The position numbers and the translations under genes are program-made. Of a stretch of DNA of 64,000 nucleotides, positions 34,549-44,075 are shown in pieces; position 1 is the stretch's first letter, and each line of letters begins with the position of its first letter. Below the pieces are notes generated by a model. It was not told the origin of the DNA, made no database searches, and saw only the letters and a program-made list of their open reading frames with translations. This DNA is from Flavihumibacter cheonanensis (lineage in GTDB: Bacteria > Bacteroidota > Bacteroidia > Chitinophagales > Chitinophagaceae): the NCBI RefSeq assembly GCF_022352215.1, contig NZ_JAKRWF010000002.1:62001-126000 (forward strand), in the 5' to 3' direction.

Positions 34549-36234
34549 TTACCAGAATTTAATGTAGAGTGCCATTAATATCAGCAATGTAACCACAATT
34601 TGCAGCAGGGTAGACGGTTTAACCTTGAACATTCCCTCATCATGGATGAAGGCTTTGGGATTGACTTTCGGCCCGGACAAGCTGATCAGGATCATGAGCC
34701 CCATTGTCATAAAAAAGGCAAAGCCCATACAAATCAGGAAGGGGATTTCATAGGTGCCATCTCCTCTTGGATAAGCCGTATACAGCCAGGTTTCATTGCC
34801 AAATAGTTTCGGAGCCAGGTCATTGAAGAGAATCGACAAGAGGAAACCGGCAATTACACCCGCTACCGCAGCTGTTCCGGTTGTTCTTTTCCAGAACATG
34901 CCGAGGATGAATACAGCAAATACACCCGGACTAAAATACCCGGTATATTTCTGGATAAAGGTGAAGCCGCCTTCAGCACCGATACCAAGCAGGTCATCCC
35001 AGGTAAAGATCACCGCGATGAGCATTGAGATGATTACTACCGAACGGCCAATCCAGACCATTTTGGTTTCATCCGCCCCTTTGTTGATGTATTTTTTATG
35101 AATATCCAATGTATAAATGGTGGAGATACTGTTTGCTTTACCCGCCAATGATGCTACAATAGCTGCGGTAAGCGCGGCAACTGACAAGCCCTTCAGTCCG
35201 GAAGGCAGGAAGGAGAGAATGGCAGAATATGCGCTGTCCATTTTGCCGGAGAACTCAGGAAGATGGCCTCCCTTGTATAACACATAGGCCGCAATGCCGG
35301 GTAACATTACAATGATGGGCATCATCAGTTTCAGGAAACCGGCAAAAAGCAAACCGGAGCGGGCTGTTTGCAAATCTGCTCCCAGCGCGCGTTGTGTGAT
35401 GTACTGATTACAACCCCAATAGTTGAGGTTCACCACCCATTGTCCGCCGAGGTACATCAGAACCCCTGGAAGAATCCTGTACTTGTCGATGTATTCCTGG
35501 GTAGATTCAGGGCCTGGTTTATTCAGCATCATATGAAAATGATCCGGGGCTTCTTTCATGAGCTGATTAAATCCGGCAATTACACTGGAGCCCAGTCCGA
35601 ATTTTTCACTCACGATGGTAAGGGCCATATAGGTGGTTGCCAATCCGCCAATGATCAGTACGGCTACCTGGATCACATCCGTGTAACCGATCACTTTCAT
35701 CCCGCCAAGTGTAATAATAATTGCGGCCACCGCCAGGGCTACCATGATGATGTGCAGGTATTGGCCGCCCAGCAGGCCATCAATCGCGATAGCGCCCAAA
35801 TAAAGAATAGACGTGAGGTTGACAAATACATAGAGAAATAACCAGAAAATGGTCATGATGAAAGCCACTGTGGCATTGTACCGCATTGTCAGGAACTGCG
35901 GCATCGTATAGATCTTGTTCTTGAGATATATGGGGATGAACCAAACCGCAATGATGATCAGGGCCAGAGCAGCCAGCCATTCGTAAGCAGCAACTGCAAT
36001 GCCCACAAAGAAGCCATTTCCACTCATTCCGATAAACTGCTCAGCAGAAATATTGGAGGCGATCAGGGAGGCGCCGATGGCCCACCAGGTGAGTGATCCT
36101 TCCGCGAGGAAAAAATCTTTGGTGTCGGTAACGGCTTTCTTTTTTTTGTTGTAAATCCAGAAACCATAAGAGCCAACCAGGAGGATATAGGCCAGAAATA
36201 CCAGAATATCGGCCGTAGACAGGTACTTTGTCAT
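34549..36234 (-). CDS. Sodium/sugar symporter (SSS family)
   Basis: 561 residues with 13-14 predicted membrane helices. SSS features are FFLAEGSLTWWAIGASLIASNISAEQFIGMSGNGF near TM2, YGWAAxxT-like variation in TM7, and NLNYWGCNQYITQRAL in the centre, the pattern of SGLT/VSGT-like sugar transporters. It sits 22 bp downstream of araA and 14 bp upstream of the AraR-like gene, so L-arabinose (or an arabinoside) is the probable substrate, imported with Na+ across the inner membrane. Confidence 0.93.
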   Translation of the reverse strand: MTKYLSTADILVFLAYILLVGSYGFWIYNKKKKAVTDTKDFFLAEGSLTWWAIGASLIASNISAEQFIGMSGNGFFVGIAVAAYEWLAALALIIIAVWFIPIYLKNKIYTMPQFLTMRYNATVAFIMTIFWLFLYVFVNLTSILYLGAIAIDGLLGGQYLHIIMVALAVAAIIITLGGMKVIGYTDVIQVAVLIIGGLATTYMALTIVSEKFGLGSSVIAGFNQLMKEAPDHFHMMLNKPGPESTQEYIDKYRILPGVLMYLGGQWVVNLNYWGCNQYITQRALGADLQTARSGLLFAGFLKLMMPIIVMLPGIAAYVLYKGGHLPEFSGKMDSAYSAILSFLPSGLKGLSVAALTAAIVASLAGKANSISTIYTLDIHKKYINKGADETKMVWIGRSVVIISMLIAVIFTWDDLLGIGAEGGFTFIQKYTGYFSPGVFAVFILGMFWKRTTGTAAVAGVIAGFLLSILFNDLAPKLFGNETWLYTAYPRGDGTYEIPFLICMGFAFFMTMGLMILISLSGPKVNPKAFIHDEGMFKVKPSTLLQIVVTLLILMALYIKFW

Positions 36235-36256
36235 GACAAGCTAAACGTCGGTTTGG

Positions 36257-37756
36257 TTAAGAATTGATTTGGTAATATACGTCACTCCAGCGCAAATCAT
36301 TCTTGAATTGATAGAGATTTGTTTTTTTGCCAATGAGCACAAATTCAATTCCGGCCATATCGGCGAAATCTTCCAGGTGCTCTGAAGTCAGGTTCTGGCT
36401 GTAGCAGGTATGGTGAGCTCCCCCTGCCAGGATCCAGGCGGTACAGCCGGTTTGCATATCCGGGTAAGGTTTCCAGAGCACGCGGGCCACGGGTAATTTA
36501 GGCAGATCATGTACAGGGGTTACAGCTTCTACTTCATTTACCAGCAGGCGGAAACGATTGCCCATATCGATGATGGAAGCATTCAACGCCGCCCCTCCAT
36601 CTACATTGAACACCAGGCGAACCGGGTCTGCTTTACCTCCGATGCCGAGGGGATGCACTTCACAACTCGGTTGTCCATGTGCGATAGAGGGACAAATTTC
36701 CAGCATATGCGCACCCAGCACCATCTGGTTAGCCGGATCAAAATGATAGGTATAATCTTCCATGAAAGAATTGCCTCCTTTAAGTCCCTGTCCCATTACT
36801 TTCATCGCGCGTACCAGGGCAGCTGTTTTCCAGTCGCCCTCTCCACCAAATCCATAACCTGCTGCCATCAGGCGCTGTGTGGCAATACCGGGTAATTGGG
36901 TCATGCCATGCAAATCTTCAAAAGTATCAGTGAATCCTTTGTAAGCACCTGCTTCCAGGAATTGGCGCATCCCAAGTTCAATGCGGGCCGCATCGGTTAG
37001 GGATGTACGTTGGTCACCTCCTTTTGCAAGGGCACCCGCCAGTTTATAACTGTCTTCATATTCCTGGCAGAGTTTTTCTACTTCTGCATCTGTTACCTGG
37101 TTGATTACCTGCACCAGGTCTCCAATACCATGGGTATTCACTGCATAACCGAATTTCAGTTGTGCTTCCACTTTATCACCTTCTGTAACAGCTACCTCGC
37201 GCATGTTATCACCAAAACGAACAAAGCGGGCGCCCTGCCAGTCGGCCCAACCGGCGGCTGCTCTAACCCAGGTATTGATTTGTTGCTGTACCGCAGTTTC
37301 TTCCCAGTATCCGGTAACTACTTTCCGGCGCATGCGCATGCGGCTTACCAGGAAACCAAATTCACGATCACCATGTGCGCTCTGGTTGAGGTTCATGAAA
37401 TCCATATCGATTTTGGACCAGGGGATATCCCGGTTAAACTGGGTATGGAGATGCAACAACGGTTTCTGTAAAATCTTAAGACCGTTGATCCACATTTTGG
37501 CAGGCGAGAAGGTATGCATCCAGGCAATGATGCCAATACAGTTGCGGGCGGTATTCACTTCCTGGCAGATGGCAAAAATTTCATCCGGGGATTTGAGAAT
37601 GGGTTTATACACAACTCTTACCGGAATAGTTGGTGCTGCGTCCAGCGCCTCCGCAATTTTCTGGGAATGTTCAGCTACCTGCTGCAGGGTTTCTTCACCG
37701 TATAAATGCTGTGATCCTGTAAGGAACCACACTTCGTATTGCTTCAAACTATGCAT
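36257..37756 (-). CDS. araA: L-arabinose isomerase
   Basis: 499 residues, the usual length of about 500. It starts [26 protein letters not shown], the classic AraA opening. The catalytic and Mn2+ ligand regions are visible: EDYTYHF and [14 protein letters not shown] (Glu, His) and [16 protein letters not shown] near the C-terminus. It interconverts L-arabinose and L-ribulose in the cytoplasm. Part of the araB-araD-araA-symporter-araR operon, 26 bp after araD. Confidence 0.97.
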   Translation of the reverse strand: MHSLKQYEVWFLTGSQHLYGEETLQQVAEHSQKIAEALDAAPTIPVRVVYKPILKSPDEIFAICQEVNTARNCIGIIAWMHTFSPAKMWINGLKILQKPLLHLHTQFNRDIPWSKIDMDFMNLNQSAHGDREFGFLVSRMRMRRKVVTGYWEETAVQQQINTWVRAAAGWADWQGARFVRFGDNMREVAVTEGDKVEAQLKFGYAVNTHGIGDLVQVINQVTDAEVEKLCQEYEDSYKLAGALAKGGDQRTSLTDAARIELGMRQFLEAGAYKGFTDTFEDLHGMTQLPGIATQRLMAAGYGFGGEGDWKTAALVRAMKVMGQGLKGGNSFMEDYTYHFDPANQMVLGAHMLEICPSIAHGQPSCEVHPLGIGGKADPVRLVFNVDGGAALNASIIDMGNRFRLLVNEVEAVTPVHDLPKLPVARVLWKPYPDMQTGCTAWILAGGAHHTCYSQNLTSEHLEDFADMAGIEFVLIGKKTNLYQFKNDLRWSDVYYQINS

Positions 37757-37782
37757 ATAAACTGTATTGAGTCTTTTAAAAA

Positions 37783-38478
37783 TTATTGGCCGTAGTAGGC
37801 ATCCGGACCGTGTTTCCGTTCCCAGTGTTTTTTGATCAGGGCTTCTTTGAGGCGGGGTGCATTGGGATTGATCTGTTCCGTATGCATCGCCATTTGCGCA
37901 ACAGTTTCCAGCACCGCGCTGTTGTACACGGCTTTAGCAGCAGTTTTTCCCCAGGTAAAAGGAGCATGATTACCCACCAGTATCATTTCCACTTCGCGGT
38001 AATCAAGTTGTCTTTCAGCAAAACAATTCATGATCTGAAAACCGGTTTGGTATTCATAATCGCCTTCAATCATATTGTCTTCCATGGGTGGTGCACAGGG
38101 AATATCAACAGTATTGTGATCCGCATGCGTGGTACCATAAATGGGAATATCGCGCTGAGCCTGGGCCCAGGCAGTGGCATACACAGAATGCGTATGTACG
38201 ATACCGTAAATCTCCGGCCAGTGTTTATAAAGCACTGCATGGGTCTGTGTATCAGAAGATGGACGTAAATCTCCTTCCACAGTCTTACCATCAAAGTCTA
38301 CAATCACCATGGAAGCTGGTGAGAGTTGTTCATACGGAACACCACTTGGTTTAATCGCAAACAGCCCCTGGCTGCGATCAGCTGCACTTACATTCCCGAA
38401 GGTGAAGAGTACCAGTCCGAGACGGGGAAGTTGCATATTGGCTTCATATGCTTCCTGCCGGATATGCTCATATCGCAT
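37783..38478 (-). CDS. araD: L-ribulose-5-phosphate 4-epimerase
   Basis: 231 residues of the class II aldolase/epimerase fold. The zinc ligands appear as THADH ([20 protein letters not shown], two His) and a later His in the HAPFTWGK segment. The glycine-rich phosphate loop is in [20 protein letters not shown]. It converts L-ribulose-5-phosphate to D-xylulose-5-phosphate, feeding the pentose phosphate pathway. Located between araB (12 bp upstream) and araA (26 bp downstream). Confidence 0.97.
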   Translation of the reverse strand: MRYEHIRQEAYEANMQLPRLGLVLFTFGNVSAADRSQGLFAIKPSGVPYEQLSPASMVIVDFDGKTVEGDLRPSSDTQTHAVLYKHWPEIYGIVHTHSVYATAWAQAQRDIPIYGTTHADHNTVDIPCAPPMEDNMIEGDYEYQTGFQIMNCFAERQLDYREVEMILVGNHAPFTWGKTAAKAVYNSAVLETVAQMAMHTEQINPNAPRLKEALIKKHWERKHGPDAYYGQ

Positions 38479-38490
38479 GATGCTGCTTCT

Positions 38491-40170
38491 TTAGTTTTCT
38501 GAATCGCCGGATGGCTCTGTGAAAGCACCCAGCTTTTTATATTGTTCAAATCGGTTTCGGTAATACGTGGCAGTTGCTGGACGCGGATGGTATTCCGCAT
38601 CAAAGCCCTGTCCCATTGCCTGCATGGCATCTTCCACACGGTGGTAGATACCGGCTGCAGTTGCCGCGAACATGGCAGCACCTGCAGCACAGGTCTGTTC
38701 AGTTTTATGAATGCGAATGGGCATTTGCATTACATCCGCCATCACCTGCATGATATAGGGTGATTTTTTTGCCACACCCCCTAATCCAATCAGTCCTTTT
38801 ACCGGAACTCCTTCTGAGGTAAAGCGATCCACAATAGCTTTAGCGCCAAAGCAGGTGGATTCAATCAGGGCCTTTAAAATTCTGGCAGCATCGGAGCCCA
38901 GGTGCAGACCGGTGATAGTGGCTTTGAGTCGCTGATCAGCATCGGGGGTTCTGCGACCGTTCAGCCAGTCGATGGCCAGTTCATCCTGTTCTGAAAGTGG
39001 TAATTGGGCTGCTTCTGCAGACAGCTCGCGAATCAGTTTTTCATTTAATTCCTGTTCGAGTTTTTCTGCAAGCGCTGCATCAATCAGCGTGGAGGATTTC
39101 AACAGTTTGGCTACCGGTTGCGTAATCATTTTCCGGAACCAGGCATAGGTATCACCGAAAGCCGATTGTCCGGCTTCCATGCCCATCATACCTGGGATCA
39201 CAGAGCCGGGTACCTGTCCGCATATACCTTTCACCAGGATATGCTCTACTTCATTCATAGGTGCCACGAGCATATCACAGGTGGAAGTACCCATTACTTT
39301 ACTGAGGTGGTAAGGTTCAATTTGTCCACCAACTGCACCCATATGGGCATCAAAAGCACCAACTCCAATAACAACCGTCGTGGATAGTCCCAACCTTTGC
39401 GCCCATTCGGTACAAAGTGTACCAGCAGCCTGGTCAGCCGTATATACGTTATCAAATAATCTTGCAGTCAGTCCATCTAGCAGGGGATCCAACGATTTGA
39501 AAAAATCATTCGGAGGCAATCCACCCCATTCTTCAGCCCATAAGGCTTTATGGCCGGCGGAACAAATTCCTCTGCGCAGTTGGTTGATGTTGGATCCACC
39601 GGAAAGCAGGAAAGGAATCCAGTCGCAATGCTCCACCCAGGAATAAGCCGCGGCCCTAACGGCCGGGTCTACCCGAAGAATGTGTAATGCTTTTGCCCAG
39701 AACCATTCGGAGGAATAAATCCCTCCAACGTATTTCAGGTAATTGGTAGGAAACCGGGTTGCGTGCTGGTTGATTTCAGCAGCTTCCTTTATTGCTGTAT
39801 GATCTTTCCAGAGTACAAACATCGCATTGGGATGCTGCTCAAATTCAGGGAGTAAAGCCAATGGTATACCTGCCTGGTTAACAGCTACCGGGGTAGAGCC
39901 GGTTGTATCAATGGAGATGGCTTTCACCTGTGCAGCTGCAGCCGGACCAGCCAGCTTTAAACATTCACGAATGGTCGTTTCCAATCCTTCTATATAATCC
40001 AGGGGGTGTTGCCGAAACTGGCTGCTGGCAGCATCACAATAGAGGCCATCTCTCCAGCGGGGGTAGTGAAATACTGCTGATGCGAGCTCCTGTCCGTTGG
40101 TGGTATCCACCAAAACCGACCGAACGGAATCGGTCCCATAGTCCACTCCAATCACGAATGATGTTGACAT
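38491..40170 (-). CDS. araB: Ribulokinase
   Basis: 559 residues, FGGY carbohydrate kinase, the typical length for AraB. N-terminal phosphate-binding loop FVIGVDYGTDSVRSVLVDT, catalytic-region VIGVGAFDAHMGAVGG (Asp), and C-terminal ATP-site GLIGLGGVAKKSPYIMQVMADV. It phosphorylates L-ribulose. First gene of the operon; the AraR operator candidate lies about 50-70 bases before its start. Confidence 0.96.
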   Translation of the reverse strand: MSTSFVIGVDYGTDSVRSVLVDTTNGQELASAVFHYPRWRDGLYCDAASSQFRQHPLDYIEGLETTIRECLKLAGPAAAAQVKAISIDTTGSTPVAVNQAGIPLALLPEFEQHPNAMFVLWKDHTAIKEAAEINQHATRFPTNYLKYVGGIYSSEWFWAKALHILRVDPAVRAAAYSWVEHCDWIPFLLSGGSNINQLRRGICSAGHKALWAEEWGGLPPNDFFKSLDPLLDGLTARLFDNVYTADQAAGTLCTEWAQRLGLSTTVVIGVGAFDAHMGAVGGQIEPYHLSKVMGTSTCDMLVAPMNEVEHILVKGICGQVPGSVIPGMMGMEAGQSAFGDTYAWFRKMITQPVAKLLKSSTLIDAALAEKLEQELNEKLIRELSAEAAQLPLSEQDELAIDWLNGRRTPDADQRLKATITGLHLGSDAARILKALIESTCFGAKAIVDRFTSEGVPVKGLIGLGGVAKKSPYIMQVMADVMQMPIRIHKTEQTCAAGAAMFAATAAGIYHRVEDAMQAMGQGFDAEYHPRPATATYYRNRFEQYKKLGAFTEPSGDSEN

Positions 40171-40221
40171 AGTTTCTTATTATGACAAGCTTATTGGCAC
40201 AAGATACAATTATTTAAAATT

Positions 40222-40240
40222 AAGTGTATTATCAACATTT
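40222..40240. promoter_or_regulatory. Probable AraR operator upstream of araB
   Basis: Inverted repeat AAGTGT-ATTATCA-ACATTT, flanked by TT and AA so that the dyad extends to 23 bp (40220-40242). The reverse complement of a site upstream of the GH51 gene (45659-45677) has the same half-sites and the same 7-bp spacer length. It sits in the gap between the HAD gene end and araB. Assignment to AraR is inferred from the gene context. Confidence 0.65.
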
Positions 40241-40249
40241 AATATAATC

Positions 40250-40927
40250 TTACCCTATTTTACCTGCTAACCCGGAGTAATCATTCATAAAGTGTATGAT
40301 ATTCGGGTAGGCAGAAAATTCATGTGGTTCATGCAGGGTGGTGAGCACCACACAATCCATTCCCGCGTTGAAGGCAGCTTCCACCCCTTTGGGAGCATCT
40401 TCAAACACGAGGCAATCTTTTGTGGTAACACCAATTGCAGCTGCACATTTGAGATAGGTATCCGGATCTGGTTTGCTGATTTCGACATCATCCGCGCTGA
40501 TGATGGCATCAAAATAAGACCGGAGCCGAAGGTTATCCAGCACAAAATCAATGTTGAAGGTATTGGCAGCTGATCCAATTGCCATGCGGATACCGGAAGC
40601 TTTTGCCTGGTCAAGCAATCCGGGTAATCCATCCAGTAGTTTGAGTTCCGGAAGAAAAGCAGCCTGGTATCGGCGCTCTTTTTCCATGGAGTACTGTTGC
40701 ATTTCTTCCCGGCTGAATTTATCCGGACCAAAAACCCGGACCAGGAGTTCTTCATTTTTACCGTACATCTGAGCCTTGACCTCCTCGTAACTAAGACCGG
40801 CACCCAGCACATTGTTCAGCATATCCGACCAGGCAACGATATGGTACTTCATATCATCGATCATGGTACCATTGAGATCAAATAAGAGTGCCTTATATCG
40901 CGACAGTACAGTGTCTATATTCATCAT
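40250..40927 (-). CDS. HAD-superfamily phosphatase/mutase-like protein
   Basis: 225 residues, beta-phosphoglucomutase-like subgroup with a helical cap (residues 30-90). Motif I is LLFDLNGTMIDDM: the nucleophile is Asp17, but the usual +2 acid/base Asp is Asn19. Motif II/III regions are IGSAANT and VFEDAPKGVEAAFNAGMDCV. The start ATG overlaps the stop of the aldose epimerase by 4 bases, which implies translational coupling. Its position in the arabinoside operon suggests a sugar-phosphate substrate, but the Asn makes ordinary phosphatase or mutase chemistry uncertain. Confidence 0.85.
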   Translation of the reverse strand: MMNIDTVLSRYKALLFDLNGTMIDDMKYHIVAWSDMLNNVLGAGLSYEEVKAQMYGKNEELLVRVFGPDKFSREEMQQYSMEKERRYQAAFLPELKLLDGLPGLLDQAKASGIRMAIGSAANTFNIDFVLDNLRLRSYFDAIISADDVEISKPDPDTYLKCAAAIGVTTKDCLVFEDAPKGVEAAFNAGMDCVVLTTLHEPHEFSAYPNIIHFMNDYSGLAGKIG

Positions 40928-42060
40928 TTACCAACCCCGACTTTATAAATTGTTTCTGTGTAATATTTTTTCCCGGGCTCCAGGATGGTGGAAGGAAATT
41001 CTTTTTTATTGGGAGAATCCGGGAAGTGCTGGGTTTCCAGGCAAAGGGCGGTATGCAATTGAACCGCAGTGCCGGTATGGTTAATGAATTTTCCATCCAG
41101 AAAATTACCGCTGTAAAACTGGATACCAGGTTCGGTTGTCCATACTTCGAGGAATCGGCCGCTTACCGGATCAGCAAGATGAGCTACTTTTCGTAAGGAA
41201 CCATCCGTGTTGTTCAGTACATAGTTGTGGTCATATCCACCTGGAACCGAATCAATGCGGCTGCCAATGCTCATTGGGCTTCTGAAATCAAAAGGAGTAC
41301 CAGCCACCTGCCTGATTTCTCCGGTTGTGATTAAACCATTATCTACCGGCGTGTAGGCATCTGCGTTCAACTGCAACTGGTGATTGAAAATGGTTTCTTT
41401 GGTATCACCTGTGAGATTGAAATAACTGTGGTTGGTCAGGTTTACCGGGGTTGCCTGATCGGTGGTTGCTTCATATTGCATCTTGAGGCCATCCTCTTCG
41501 GTTAGGGTATAGGTAACCGTTACCTGCAGATTTCCGGGATAACCTTCTTCTCCATCCTTACTCAGGTAAGAGAGTTTCAGGGAAGGCAGTGTGTCAACAA
41601 TAGGCGCAGCAGTCCAGATTACTTTATCAAATCCTACCACACCACCATGCAGGTGATTGGCTCCATTGTTGGTAGCCAGGGTATAGTTTTTATCACCAAT
41701 GCTGAATTTACCTGCACCAATCCGGTTACCATATCGGCCAATTATAGCACCAAAATAAGGATGCGACTGCAAATAGGGTTCAATACTATCAAAGCCAACT
41801 ACAACACTGGCAACAGAGTCGTTTTTATCTTTCGCCAGGAAGGAAGTAACGATACCACCATAGTTAGTGATGGTAACCACAGTACCCTTTGAATTACGAA
41901 GGGTGTACAAGTCAACAGGCTGGCCATTGGCAGTTCCCCAGGCCTGTTTGCTGATTCCGGCTTGCGGTTTTGCCGGCTGTTCTTCTTTGCTTTCGTTGTT
42001 ACAGGCTGCACTGCCCATACTCAGGGCGGCTGCGGTTGCAAGTATGCTCATCCATTTCAT
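40924..42060 (-). CDS. Aldose 1-epimerase (galactose mutarotase family) lipoprotein
   Basis: 378 residues with a signal ending in MGSAAC (lipoprotein). Family features: GRYGNRIGAGKF, NNGANHLHGG (His), VNLTNHSYFNL with the second His, and the C-terminal LCLETQHFPDSPN, with Glu as the catalytic base. It converts alpha and beta anomers of a free aldose, here presumably arabinose released by the two GH51 enzymes in the periplasm. Third gene of the arabinoside operon, 36 bp after the second GH51 gene. Confidence 0.93.
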   Translation of the reverse strand: MKWMSILATAAALSMGSAACNNESKEEQPAKPQAGISKQAWGTANGQPVDLYTLRNSKGTVVTITNYGGIVTSFLAKDKNDSVASVVVGFDSIEPYLQSHPYFGAIIGRYGNRIGAGKFSIGDKNYTLATNNGANHLHGGVVGFDKVIWTAAPIVDTLPSLKLSYLSKDGEEGYPGNLQVTVTYTLTEEDGLKMQYEATTDQATPVNLTNHSYFNLTGDTKETIFNHQLQLNADAYTPVDNGLITTGEIRQVAGTPFDFRSPMSIGSRIDSVPGGYDHNYVLNNTDGSLRKVAHLADPVSGRFLEVWTTEPGIQFYSGNFLDGKFINHTGTAVQLHTALCLETQHFPDSPNKKEFPSTILEPGKKYYTETIYKVGVGK

Positions 42061-42095
42061 ATTAGTGGTGCTGAATTTAGTTTAGTAAAATAGGC

Positions 42096-44066
42096 TTATT
42101 TCATGGGAATCCTCCACACCGTTAGTGTTCTGGCAGGAAGATTGACTTTCCATGCTTTCTTTGGAAGCGGAAGACTGCTTACCTGCGGAGCCACCTGCCG
42201 TGGTGCGCTGATGGAATTAGCAGCCTCGAGAGAATCCGCTTGCAACTGCATCACCTGGATAGTTCCCTTCCCGGGCTTTTTTCCTTTCAATTGCAGGGGC
42301 AGGCTTACAGCCACATCCCCGGCATTAACCATTTTGAGTACCAGTTCTTTTTGGGTTTCGTCCCAAACGGCTGAAACATAAAGGCTGTCTTTTCCAGCCA
42401 ATGGTTTCCCCTCCTGCAATGCCTTCACGACATGCGTACCCCTGTTTGTGGAAAAGAGTTGCTGAACGTAGTAACTGGGCGTTCCATAGGAATTCAGATT
42501 GTCCACCCAGATCAGATCAGGTGTCCATTGCCAGCCTTCCAGATGTGCAAAGAGCGGTGCATAGGAAGCCATTCTTACGATATCCGCATTGCGTTCCAAT
42601 CCGGTCATGAAAGCTGCTTCTGAAAGTGCCGCCAGCCAGTTGTTGCGCACCAGGCCATTGGTGATGCCTTCCACATGGGAAGCGTATTCGCCTGCAAAAA
42701 TTTTGGGGCCCTTACGATCGTAGCTATCATATCTGTTTGCATTGCTAAGGAACCACTCCGGTTTACGGTAATAATGTTCATCAATCAGATCGGCCGACAT
42801 GGCTCTTAACTCCTTATCGAGGTATTCAAACAAGGGGCCATTGGAAAAGGGTCCAGCACTGCTGATCAGTTGGATCTCCGGGTAACGCGCTTTGAGGGCT
42901 TTCGTAAAAATTTTCAATCGCTCCATGTATTGTGGTCCCCAGTTTTCATTACCAACGCCCAGGTATTTTAGGTTGAACGGAGCAGGGTGACCCATATCGG
43001 CGCGCAGTTTCCCCCATTTCGTGGAAACATCGCCGTTAGCGAATTCAATCAGGTCCAATGCATCCTGAACATATTCATCCAGTTGATCCAGCGGTACCAG
43101 TTCTCCGGTATTAAACTGGCAGGCCATACCGCAGTTCAGAATAGGTAGTGGCTCAGATCCAAGGTCTTCCGCCAATTGGAAATATTCAAAAAAACCCAGA
43201 CCAAAGGATTGAAAATAATCAGGAGCCGAACGATGCGCAAACTCTGTATTCCAGCGGTTGATGATAACTTGGCGCTCTTCGAGGGGGCCTACTGTTTTTT
43301 TCCACTGGTAGCGGGTACTTAATTCATGCCCTTCTACAATACAGCCACCGGGAAAGCGGATAAATCCGGGTTTCAGATCTGCCAGCTTTTGCACCATATC
43401 TGCCCGGAGTCCGCCTTTACGGCCTTTCCAGGTATCGGATGGAAACAGAGAGATCATGTCGATATCAAGCTGTCCATCGCCTTCCATCCAGCAGCGAAAT
43501 TTTCCTTTGGGAATAGTGGCAGATGAGAGCAGGCTGGTTTCGATTTTTCGCCATTCATCAGCAGGTGGCAGTTGAAGTTTGGTTGTACCCACCACCTGAT
43601 CCTGTTCATTCAATAGTTCAAGTTGCAGGGTGATGGGTTTCCCTTCGAGGCGGTACCAGGTGGAGAAATCGTAACGCAGGTTTTGCTTTAGTCCCATGCC
43701 GCGGAAGCCTTCATTTTCCAGGCCGATAGCACCGGCACCGGCATTTTTTACTTCCACTCTCAGGAACCTTGGATTACGTTCTGCCTGCAGGCCCCGATTG
43801 ATAATCCGGAAACCTCCTTCCTGTTTTAGGGTACCGATGGTTTTCCAACCCATCAGGGGTTTGTAAAATTCAAAGGACCTGTTTTTGATGAGTTCGGCAT
43901 ATATGCCACCATCTGCTCCCAGGTTGATATCTTCAAAGAAGACACCCCACATGGTTGGTGCAATCTCATCTTTCAGATTGGTCAGATCAATCTGCAGGGG
44001 TTGTTTTTCCTGCGCAACCAATGTTGAACCGGTGAGCACGAGGCCCGTCAGCAAGGATTTCCACAT
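42096..44066 (-). CDS. Alpha-L-arabinofuranosidase, GH51, with N-terminal carbohydrate-binding module
   Basis: 656 residues with a Sec signal (MWKSLLTGLVLTGSTLVAQ). Residues about 30-90 plus the segment WKTIGTLKQEGGFRIINRGL to about 200 form a CBM4/9-like beta-sandwich insertion. The catalytic barrel contains LGVGNENWG (acid/base Glu about 375) and IFAGEYASH (nucleophile Glu about 460). The C-terminus is a beta-sandwich. It releases L-arabinofuranose from arabinan or arabinoxylan fragments outside the cytoplasm. Second GH51 gene in the operon, 9 bp after the first. Confidence 0.93.
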   Translation of the reverse strand: MWKSLLTGLVLTGSTLVAQEKQPLQIDLTNLKDEIAPTMWGVFFEDINLGADGGIYAELIKNRSFEFYKPLMGWKTIGTLKQEGGFRIINRGLQAERNPRFLRVEVKNAGAGAIGLENEGFRGMGLKQNLRYDFSTWYRLEGKPITLQLELLNEQDQVVGTTKLQLPPADEWRKIETSLLSSATIPKGKFRCWMEGDGQLDIDMISLFPSDTWKGRKGGLRADMVQKLADLKPGFIRFPGGCIVEGHELSTRYQWKKTVGPLEERQVIINRWNTEFAHRSAPDYFQSFGLGFFEYFQLAEDLGSEPLPILNCGMACQFNTGELVPLDQLDEYVQDALDLIEFANGDVSTKWGKLRADMGHPAPFNLKYLGVGNENWGPQYMERLKIFTKALKARYPEIQLISSAGPFSNGPLFEYLDKELRAMSADLIDEHYYRKPEWFLSNANRYDSYDRKGPKIFAGEYASHVEGITNGLVRNNWLAALSEAAFMTGLERNADIVRMASYAPLFAHLEGWQWTPDLIWVDNLNSYGTPSYYVQQLFSTNRGTHVVKALQEGKPLAGKDSLYVSAVWDETQKELVLKMVNAGDVAVSLPLQLKGKKPGKGTIQVMQLQADSLEAANSISAPRQVAPQVSSLPLPKKAWKVNLPARTLTVWRIPMK

Positions 44067-44075
44067 GGCGGTCAG

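Noticed and set aside
37757-37782. A third AraR operator upstream of araA
   Set aside because: AAACTGT-ATTGAGT only partially resembles the half-site AARTGT, and no inverted half-site follows at 7 bp. The gap is just an intergenic space inside the operon.
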